Shown piece after piece: positions 1-5,098 of a DNA stretch of 5,098 nucleotides. The stretch is from Acidobacteriaceae bacterium (GTDB lineage: Bacteria > Acidobacteriota > Terriglobia > Terriglobales > Acidobacteriaceae). Under the pieces are notes generated by a model that saw only the letters and a list, made by a program, of their open reading frames with translations, had not been told where the DNA came from and made no database searches. Location: NCBI GenBank assembly GCA_003168235.1, contig PMSZ01000030.1, forward strand, positions 1-5,098. Direction: 5' to 3'. The first letter of the stretch is position 1. Every line of letters starts with the position of its first letter. A program made the position numbers and the translations under genes.

Positions 1-55
1 TGCTATCTCAACCGGACATATCGTGTGCTAACGACACTTGTTGATTTGATTTAGC

Positions 56-85
56 TTGAACATCCCATAAGAAAAATGCTAACAT
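56..85 (+). promoter_or_regulatory. Weak sigma-70-like promoter candidate
   Basis: TTGAAC at 56-61 resembles a -35 box (4 of 6 consensus bases) and TAACAT at 80-85 resembles a -10 box (4 of 6), with an 18-base spacer inside the AT-rich part of the leader. If real, it would give a 5' untranslated region of roughly 240 bases before the GTG at 336. Matches of this quality occur by chance, so this is only a candidate. Confidence 0.2.
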
Positions 86-324
86 GCCCGCCAAGCTTTC
101 CCCCCAAGCCTAGAGCCGACTCGAAGCGGCTCGGCCATAAATGAGCGGGCCGCATGCGATTCGATGAGAGGCCCAACCCGCAGCCGGAGCGTTGACGAGG
201 TTCGACTGCGATGCGGCAACTCAACACGAACGTGAGACGACGGTTTCTCCCTTATCCTCGGGACTACGCGTGCGTGCTCCTTCTTCGAGCTTCTGGCCCC
301 AGGAAGAAAACGCATTACTGACTG

Positions 325-331
325 AAGGAGG
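325..331 (+). promoter_or_regulatory. Ribosome binding site that decides the GTG start at 336
   Basis: AAGGAGG is a near-perfect Shine-Dalgarno sequence, 4 bases before the GTG at 336-338. It favours that GTG over the upstream in-frame TTG at 192. Starting there also places a typical signal peptide exactly at the N-terminus. Confidence 0.75.
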
Positions 332-335
332 AATC

Positions 336-521
336 GTGATCAAGACGAAACTCGCATCAGTTCTAACCTGGGCAGTGTTGTTTCTCGCCGGAATGCCATT
401 CGCTCAAACCGACCACGGAGTTCAGAGTGCCAACCGCGGTACAGGCGGGACGCTCATCAATCCGGGGAATGACCCGAACGGCTTCTACCCCTTTTTCACG
501 GATGGTCTCTTTCGCTTCTAG
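336..521 (+). pseudogene. N-terminal export fragment of the di-heme oxidoreductase, cut by an in-frame TAG
   Basis: This 61-residue reading frame starts at GTG 336 behind a strong ribosome binding site. It encodes a classic signal peptide: basic start (MIKTK), hydrophobic core to about residue 21, and a cleavage-like site near FAQ/TD at residues 22-25. The mature part contains a Gly/Pro-rich stretch and FYPFFTDGLFRF, which I recognise as the segment preceding the first heme motif in DHOR-family proteins. The frame ends at TAG 519-521 (codon 62), and the same frame continues directly into the heme-binding body from codon 63. No function is plausible for this piece alone. It is best read as the broken front of one 472-codon gene, 336-1754. 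The alternatives are a sequencing error or stop-codon readthrough. Confidence 0.75.
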
Positions 522-524
522 GTA

Positions 525-1754
525 GTGAAGCACGTTTCCGTCCTCAGCCCCGGCCTGGGACCGCGCTTTAATTCGAATAATTGCAGTTCATGTCACGCGC
601 AACCTAACTTCGGCGGGACCGGCCCTCGCGTCAATCAGCAATTCAAGTTCACCAACCCCAGCAATGGTGTCGCCCCGGGCAACATCACACCGCCCTTCCT
701 TACGGCCGATGGTCCTTCCGTTGAAGCGCGGTTCCCATACTTCTTTAATCCCAATGGCACGGTCAACTATAACGCTCCTAATGGAGGCGTTGAAGACCTG
801 TTCACGATTACTGGGCGCTCCGATGCCGGCACCTGCAACAGCGCCAGCATTCTGCCGCAGCCGAACTTCGCCGCGGCCCAGGCGGCCAACAACGTCATTC
901 TCCGCATTCCAACGCCGGTCTTTGGCGCGGGCCTGGTCGAGAACCTCGACGACTCAACCCTGCTAAACAATCAGGTGGCCAATCTCAACAACAACTTTGG
1001 CATCGCCGGCTCCTTCAATCGCGATGGCAACGACGGCACGATCAGCCGTTTCGGCTGGAAGGCGCAGAATAAGTCGCTGCACATTTTTACCGGTGAAGCT
1101 TTCAACGTGGAGATGGGTATCAGCAACGAGCTGTTCCCGCAAGACCGTCCGCTGCCTGAGGAAGACCAGCTTGGACTCGGGCTGCCGCCGAGCTGCCTGA
1201 ATCTCTCCGGAACTGGCTATCCCGAAGACAGGTCCAATCCAACCGCCGCGCCGAACTCAGCGGTTCTCGATGATGTTTCGGCGATTGCCAACTTCATGCG
1301 GTTCCTGGCCCCGCCGCCACCGGGTGGAGTGCTGGTTAACGGATATCAGGTCCCCAAAGAGTGGATCGCCGAGGGCGGCAACTTGTTTAATTCGATCGGC
1401 TGCGCAACCTGCCACAATCCGACCCCGGGCACGACGCAAGTATCGAACTTCGTTCCCGCATTGAGCAATGCCCCGGTGCCTGCGTTCTCGGACTTTGAGA
1501 TCCATCACATGGGCACGGGCTTGGCGGATAACGTCTCGCAAGGCAGCGCGGGTGGCGACCAGTTCCGCACCGCTCCTTTGTGGGGGTTGGGACAACGAAT
1601 CTTCCTGCTCCACGATGGCCGCACTACGAACCTGCTCACGGCAATCCAGGATCACGCGAGCCAAGGCAGCGAAGCCACCACCGTGGAGGAGACTTTCTTC
1701 GGCCTCAGCCCCGCCCAGCAGCAGGTGGTGTTGTACTTCCTGCGCTCCCTGTAG
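525..1754 (+). CDS. Di-heme oxidoreductase (DHOR/DUF1111 family), body separated from its signal peptide
   Basis: The frame encodes 409 residues of a c-type di-heme protein related to bacterial cytochrome c peroxidase/MauG-like enzymes. Family members are periplasmic redox proteins of mostly unproven substrate. Two heme-attachment motifs are visible: CSSCH at residues 20-24 and CATCH at 293-297. Other recognisable family blocks are GLGPRFN (10-16), RFGWKAQN (175-182), a GEAFNVEMGISNELFP stretch, IHHMG (326-330, possible heme-ligand region), FRTAPLWGLG (347-356) and HDGR (363-366). The C-terminus is complete (FLRSL, then TAG). The only available start is GTG 525, with no properly spaced Shine-Dalgarno and no signal peptide. 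Heme attachment occurs in the periplasm, so a product made from this start should be non-functional. The same frame upstream (336-521) supplies the missing signal peptide, broken by TAG 519-521. Family assignment is firm; whether the gene is active is doubtful. Confidence 0.85.
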   Translation: MKHVSVLSPGLGPRFNSNNCSSCHAQPNFGGTGPRVNQQFKFTNPSNGVAPGNITPPFLTADGPSVEARFPYFFNPNGTVNYNAPNGGVEDLFTITGRSDAGTCNSASILPQPNFAAAQAANNVILRIPTPVFGAGLVENLDDSTLLNNQVANLNNNFGIAGSFNRDGNDGTISRFGWKAQNKSLHIFTGEAFNVEMGISNELFPQDRPLPEEDQLGLGLPPSCLNLSGTGYPEDRSNPTAAPNSAVLDDVSAIANFMRFLAPPPPGGVLVNGYQVPKEWIAEGGNLFNSIGCATCHNPTPGTTQVSNFVPALSNAPVPAFSDFEIHHMGTGLADNVSQGSAGGDQFRTAPLWGLGQRIFLLHDGRTTNLLTAIQDHASQGSEATTVEETFFGLSPAQQQVVLYFLRSL

Positions 1755-1771
1755 TCGTTTGATGCACGCTC

Positions 1772-1806
1772 GCTGGCGAGATTCGGAAAGGTCTCGCCAG
1801 CCTTTT
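1772..1806 (+). terminator. Rho-independent terminator after the di-heme oxidoreductase gene
   Basis: A perfect 10-bp stem (GCTGGCGAGA at 1772-1781, TCTCGCCAGC at 1792-1801) surrounds a 10-base loop and is followed by CTTTT (1802-1806). It lies 17 bases past the stop codon at 1754. The T-tract is short, but the stem is long and GC-rich. It should end transcription of the cytochrome gene and partly insulate the next gene, whose start is only 28 bases further on. Confidence 0.75.
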
Positions 1807-1834
1807 CGAAAATGTTTGGATTCGAAGAGCAATT

Positions 1835-2857
1835 ATGCGTTCTCCATTTTCGAGTTCGCTGCTCGTGTTCGCCCTGGCCTTCTCCGTTTCGTCGCTAGCC
1901 TGGGGTCAGGATGCCAGAGCGCAAAGCGCCACCCAGAGCGGCGGCGACTTTTCCGACAACACGCAGCCTCAGACCAAAGTGCCGACGGGAGTCATCCTGG
2001 TGAAAGGCGCCTGGTCGAGCGCGAGTGATTCCGTCACTCCTTTGCCGGAAGGCGGGAACGTGACCAACAACGTCTTTCGCGACCAGTATTTTGGAATAAC
2101 TTACGCTCTACCTCCCGATTGGACCGAGAAATACATGGGACCGCCACCGTCGGACACCGGTCGCTACGTGCTGGCCCAGATCGGGCCGGCGGACACATTC
2201 AAGGGACCAGCCCGAGGAAATATCTTGATCACCGCCCAAGACATGTTCTTCACGCCGCTGCCAGCGGCTAACGCGCTGCAGCTCATCAATTACGAGAAGG
2301 ACAATTTGCAGGCCGATTACAAAGTGGAACGACCGCTTACGCAAACCAGGATTGCCGGCCGCTCTTTTACCTTCTTTAGTTATTGGTCTCCGGTAGCGGA
2401 GCTGCATTGGTATGTTCTGGCTACCGAGATCCGCTGCCACGCGGTGCAGATCGTGCTGACCAGCCGTGACACCAAACTGCTGGATAGCTTGATGCTGGAC
2501 ATGAATAAGATGGAGTTGCCCGCGGAAGCCAGTGCCACAGCGGGGACGGCAGGAGGTGCTGTCCCTGTGTGTATCAAGGATTACGCACGCGATGAAAACG
2601 TGATCGCTCGGGCGGAGCCGGTATTTAACGAGCATAGAGTTAATCCAGTTCCGGTCCGCGTCATCATCGACCGAGAGGGCAAGGTCAAACACATTCACTT
2701 TCTCAGCGCATTTCCCGATCAGGCGAGGGCCATTGCCGATGCCCTGGGGCAATGGAAGTTCAGGCGGTACCTGCTGGACGGGCAGCCGGTTGAAGTGGAA
2801 ACCGGTATCATGTTTGGACGCGCGCCCCATCCGGCAGGAAATGCCGCGACCGAGTGA
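1835..2857 (+). CDS. Exported protein with a TonB-C-like C-terminal domain
   Basis: This 340-residue protein begins with a signal peptide (hydrophobic stretch at about residues 8-22, cleavage likely near AWGQ/DA at 22-26). A low-complexity linker rich in Ser, Gln and Thr (about 27-50) follows. The middle region (about 80-225) includes YFGITYALPPDW (85-96), a motif style seen in secreted PsbP/DUF1795-like domains; this resemblance is tentative. Residues about 263-328 look like a TonB C-terminal domain: VPVRVIIDREGKVKHIHFLS, an alanine-rich helix, then QWKFRRYLLDGQPVEVETGIMFG. Only two cysteines occur, C201 and C246, which could form a disulfide outside the cytoplasm. True TonB proteins keep an N-terminal membrane anchor and a Pro-rich spacer. 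Here the N-terminus looks cleavable, so a role in energy transduction is unlikely and the function is unknown. The ATG at 1835 follows a modest GAAGAG (1824-1829). A terminator upstream suggests its own promoter or read-through. Confidence 0.8.
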   Translation: MRSPFSSSLLVFALAFSVSSLAWGQDARAQSATQSGGDFSDNTQPQTKVPTGVILVKGAWSSASDSVTPLPEGGNVTNNVFRDQYFGITYALPPDWTEKYMGPPPSDTGRYVLAQIGPADTFKGPARGNILITAQDMFFTPLPAANALQLINYEKDNLQADYKVERPLTQTRIAGRSFTFFSYWSPVAELHWYVLATEIRCHAVQIVLTSRDTKLLDSLMLDMNKMELPAEASATAGTAGGAVPVCIKDYARDENVIARAEPVFNEHRVNPVPVRVIIDREGKVKHIHFLSAFPDQARAIADALGQWKFRRYLLDGQPVEVETGIMFGRAPHPAGNAATE

Positions 2858-2934
2858 TTCCGTATCCATTCATGAGTGAATGCTAGAGGGACAAATTTTT
2901 CAGCAAAAGGCGTTCAGTTTATAACACAGTAGTA

Positions 2935-5010
2935 CTATGGGGTGTGGTCCCCTGCGTCGGATTCGTAGTTCTTTCGCAGGCGTTCGGCTTCAGCCCGCTC
3001 TCGGTCAGCATCCGCCTTCTGGCCTAACTGATCGTAAACTTCTGCCAGCCAGAGATGCGGCAGGGGATCTTGGGGTTGAAGCGAGGCCGCCTTCAAAAGC
3101 GTCGCTATCCCGGCCTGAGGATCTCCCGACCGCGCCAGGGACTGACCAAGAATCAGATAGCTTCCGTAGTCCTCCGGGTCGTACTGCTGCAGTAATGTCT
3201 TGCACTCCTGGATGGCCTCCGACAGGCGGTTGGTCCGGGCATAGGCCAGCTCCAGGAAGCTGTGCGCCTCGATAGCATTGGGCGTCTTCGCAACGACGTT
3301 CTCCAACTCCGGTATGGCGGCCTTGAAGTCTTCGATCGCCATCAGGCTCTTAGCCAACTGGAAACGAGTTCCCGGCGAATCCGGATTCATTTGCACTGCC
3401 TTCCGCAAGACCGGCACGGCTTTTTGGTAGTCCTGCTTCCGCATCAACCAACCGCCCAACTTGCCATAGAGCGACAGGCCGGGTTCTTTGGCGATTACTT
3501 GCTCGAGCAGTGCAATCGACTCATCGGCATGCATGTCTTGCTGCAATACCTCGGCGCGATGGATCATGTTGGCAATTTCGATTTTGTCCTTGGGATCGGC
3601 GCCTTGGTCGGAAATATGACTGTCAGAAGATCCCTTCGCAACGCCCGCGCCCGCGGCCATGTATCCGAGGGCTCCCAGTTTCTCCTGTGCTTCTGGGTCC
3701 AGAGCAGCCTTGGGAGCCTCGCGCCGGCTGGCTGTCTTCTGCCGGAAAGCCTCCACTTCGCTCGACAGCGTGTCGGCCACTGCTACAGAGGACGATGCCA
3801 GGTTGTGATCCGCTTCCGGGTCCGCCGCCTGGTCATACAGTTCCCGGCGCGGCGCCTGGACATATAAATACTTGCCTGTCCGCAGCGACCGCTCCGCACT
3901 CCAGCCAAATTCCGTCCGCGGATACTCCGACTCGGCATAGGCCTGGTCGCGCCACGGCTCTACCGTCCGATTAGCTTCAGTCTGATTCGCTTCGCCCGCT
4001 CCCGGCTTTGTCTTCATCAGCGCCAGCAGCGATTCTCCTTGCACCTGCTTCGGAATCTCAATGCCCGCTGCCTGCAATACCGTGGGCAAGATATCTACCA
4101 GCTCTACTCGCTCTTCGATTCGTTTTCCGCCGGCGCTGGCGTGCGCTTGTTTAATCGGCAGCTTAATCAAGAGCGGTACATGGATGGTCTCATCGTAGAG
4201 AAAAATCCCATGTGTAGCTTCCCCGTGAGCCCCCAGCGACTCTCCGTGGTCGGCCGTCACCGCCATGACTGCTCCCTCGTACAGGCCGCGCAATTTCAGT
4301 TGCCGGATTAATTTCCCAACCGCTGCATCCTCGTACGCGATCCCCCCGTCATACAGCGCCGAAGCATACCGCGTCTTGTAGGGCTCCGGAGGATCGTAGG
4401 GATCGTGCGCATCGTAGAGATGCACCCAAATAAAAAATGGGCCTTTAGGGTGCTTGTTTAACCACGCCAGCGCGTGCGCCACCACTTCCTCTCCGCGGCG
4501 CTGGACAGTGGTGTAGCGATCTTCTCCCGGGCCTTCATTGTTGAAACCGGCGTCGTAGGTCTCAAACCCGCGGTCGAAGCCAGGGGCGTAGGGTGCCTCC
4601 GGCTGCAGGGCGATCGAGGCGACAAATGCCGCGGTGTGATATCCGTGGGCTTTTAGGATCTCCGGGGCGTAGGGCAGATCCGCCGCCAGAAAGTCCCCAA
4701 AAGTGGCCAGTTGATGGTATTGCGGATAGGTGCCCGTGAGAATGCTTGCGTGCGAACTGGGCGTCAGCGGAACCTGAGCATAGGCGCGTGTGAACACCGC
4801 CGATTGCGCCACCAGAGCATCGAGGTTCGGCGTCAACCCGCGCTTCGAACCCAGAAATCCCATGCGGTCGGCGCGCGTGGTGTCGAGCGTGATCAGGATA
4901 ATGTTAGGAGATTTTTGCTGCGGAGCAGGCGCTTTGGGAGGCGCGGCCAGCGCAGCCGTCGTCAGAGCAACAAACAATAACCCGCACGACAACCAACGAA
5001 CCGCAGTCAT
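2935..5010 (-). CDS. Exported sulfatase-like (alkaline phosphatase superfamily) hydrolase with C-terminal TPR repeats
   Basis: The 691-residue protein has a signal peptide (residues 1-23, ending ALAA/PP). The catalytic domain (about 34-425) has the sulfatase fold hallmarks: PNIILITLDTTRAD (35-48, metal ligand D43), PLTPSSHASILTG (81-93), HLYDAHDPYDPP (197-208), TADHGESLGAHGEATHG (252-268, metal ligands D254 and H255, with H267 nearby) and the C-terminal ELYDQAADPEADHNLA (390-405). The residue aligned with the sulfatase formylglycine cysteine is T83, so this is not a canonical sulfatase. A Thr nucleophile suggests a phosphodiesterase or phosphotransferase-like reaction, but the substrate is unknown. 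Residues about 477-682 form five to six TPR repeats, probably for protein binding. An Ala/Gly/Ser-rich linker (about 451-470) joins the two parts. The ATG at 5010 gives the signal peptide; a GAGGG (5022-5026) lies 11 bases upstream, a rather long spacing. The gene converges on the TonB-C protein gene. Confidence 0.9.
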   Translation of the reverse strand: MTAVRWLSCGLLFVALTTAALAAPPKAPAPQQKSPNIILITLDTTRADRMGFLGSKRGLTPNLDALVAQSAVFTRAYAQVPLTPSSHASILTGTYPQYHQLATFGDFLAADLPYAPEILKAHGYHTAAFVASIALQPEAPYAPGFDRGFETYDAGFNNEGPGEDRYTTVQRRGEEVVAHALAWLNKHPKGPFFIWVHLYDAHDPYDPPEPYKTRYASALYDGGIAYEDAAVGKLIRQLKLRGLYEGAVMAVTADHGESLGAHGEATHGIFLYDETIHVPLLIKLPIKQAHASAGGKRIEERVELVDILPTVLQAAGIEIPKQVQGESLLALMKTKPGAGEANQTEANRTVEPWRDQAYAESEYPRTEFGWSAERSLRTGKYLYVQAPRRELYDQAADPEADHNLASSSVAVADTLSSEVEAFRQKTASRREAPKAALDPEAQEKLGALGYMAAGAGVAKGSSDSHISDQGADPKDKIEIANMIHRAEVLQQDMHADESIALLEQVIAKEPGLSLYGKLGGWLMRKQDYQKAVPVLRKAVQMNPDSPGTRFQLAKSLMAIEDFKAAIPELENVVAKTPNAIEAHSFLELAYARTNRLSEAIQECKTLLQQYDPEDYGSYLILGQSLARSGDPQAGIATLLKAASLQPQDPLPHLWLAEVYDQLGQKADADRERAEAERLRKNYESDAGDHTP

Positions 5011-5027
5011 AGCTGGACGAACCCTCG

Positions 5028-5098
5028 TCAGACGAACTCTCCTTCGGTCATCATCTTCGCGAAGAGCATGCTCGCGAAAAGCATGCTCGGGGAAAAAA
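5028..5098 (-). CDS. Possible C-terminal tail of an upstream gene, running off the window
   Basis: Reading the minus strand from the window edge, an open frame of 23 codons gives FSPSMLFASMLFAKMMTEGEFV and stops at TGA 5028-5030, 17 bases before the sulfatase-like ATG at 5010. That spacing would suit an operon. A 15-bp tandem repeat inside it keeps frame and encodes SMLFA twice, with the second copy followed by KMM. I do not recognise the protein. The stretch is too short to exclude a chance open frame, or a short leader peptide starting at one of its ATG codons. Confidence 0.25.
   Translation of the reverse strand, partial: FSPSMLFASMLFAKMMTEGEFV
5058..5087. repeat. Two-copy 15-bp tandem repeat near the right edge
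   Basis: CGCGAAGAGCATGCT (5058-5072) is followed directly by CGCGAAAAGCATGCT (5073-5087), differing at one base. The unit contains palindromic pieces: CTTCGCGAAG at 5055-5064 and GAGCATGCTC at 5064-5073. The period is a multiple of three, compatible with a coding duplication on the minus strand. It lies 48-77 bases upstream of the sulfatase-like gene, so it could instead be a protein-binding site. Confidence 0.6.

Larger units (their letters stand above)
1..335. other. Non-coding leader upstream of the di-heme oxidoreductase gene
   Basis: I find no convincing gene here. The frame that is open from a TTG at 192 runs into the downstream gene, but its first 48 codons look like random translation and have no ribosome binding site, so I treat them as untranslated. 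The left end (1-85) is AT-richer than the rest and is the likeliest promoter region. A small hairpin is possible at 113-132 (GAGCCG paired with CGGCTC around an 8-base loop). It is too weak to name as a regulator, and I recognise no riboswitch or RNA gene. Confidence 0.5.

Noticed and set aside
113..132. Hairpin in the 5' leader as a riboswitch or attenuator
   Set aside because: It has only a 6-bp stem, no T-tract, and no conserved aptamer core that I recognise. Chance pairing is likely in GC-rich sequence.
192..335. N-terminal extension of the cytochrome gene from TTG 192
   Set aside because: It has no ribosome binding site, unremarkable residue content, and would bury the signal peptide internally. 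GTG 336 with AAGGAGG is a much better start.
519..521. TAG as a pyrrolysine codon or programmed recoding site
   Set aside because: No Pyl genes or stimulatory structure are visible in the window, and DHOR-family proteins are not known to use pyrrolysine. A point mutation or sequencing error is simpler; kept only as a remote option in the stop-codon finding.
1257..1832. Long open frame on the minus strand (191 codons) opposite the di-heme oxidoreductase
   Set aside because: It lies antisense to well-conserved heme and PLWGLG motifs, its translation shows no recognisable motif, and it crosses the terminator. It is a shadow of the GC-rich coding frame.
2108..2869. 253-codon minus-strand open frame opposite the TonB-C-like gene
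   Set aside because: It is antisense to a gene with a clear signal peptide and C-terminal domain, has no domain-like features, and is explained by codon bias on the opposite strand.
2867..2882. Small hairpin (CATTCA, TGAG loop, TGAATG) in the convergent gap between the TonB-C protein and sulfatase-like genes, as a shared terminator
   Set aside because: The 6-bp stem is AT-rich and no T-tract follows directly on either strand; the nearest run of T (plus strand, about 2895-2900) is more than 10 bases away. I cannot support a terminator here.

Overview
The window looks like a chromosomal fragment of a moderately GC-rich soil or environmental bacterium, most likely an Acidobacteriota (Terriglobia-like) genome. 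This rests on protein style only: a large di-heme oxidoreductase of the DHOR (DUF1111) type, a secreted protein ending in a TonB-C-like domain, and a secreted sulfatase fold fused to TPR repeats. I recall all three as common in that phylum, but no marker gene is present to prove it.

Layout. Positions 1-335 are a leader with no convincing gene and only a weak promoter candidate; it ends in a strong Shine-Dalgarno (AAGGAGG, 325-331). Positions 336-1754 (+) encode a di-heme c-type cytochrome/oxidoreductase. Its reading frame is cut by a single in-frame TAG at 519-521, which separates the signal peptide (336-521) from the heme-binding body (525-1754). A strong intrinsic terminator follows at 1772-1806. 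Positions 1835-2857 (+) encode an exported 340-residue protein with a TonB-C-like C-terminal domain. A 77-base convergent intergenic gap follows. Positions 2935-5010 (-) encode a 691-residue exported alkaline-phosphatase-superfamily (sulfatase-like) enzyme with a C-terminal TPR array. At the right edge (5028-5098, -) there may be the tail of another gene, overlapping a 15-bp tandem repeat.

How the genes relate. All three main proteins are predicted to leave the cytoplasm, but nothing shows that they form one pathway. The terminator separates the first two genes, and the third is convergent. The most notable observations are the lone nonsense codon in an otherwise well-preserved cytochrome gene, and the sulfatase-like active site in which threonine replaces the formylglycine-forming cysteine. 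I see no CRISPR array, tRNA, rRNA, insertion sequence, phage gene or clear defence system, and nothing I would call a new system with confidence.
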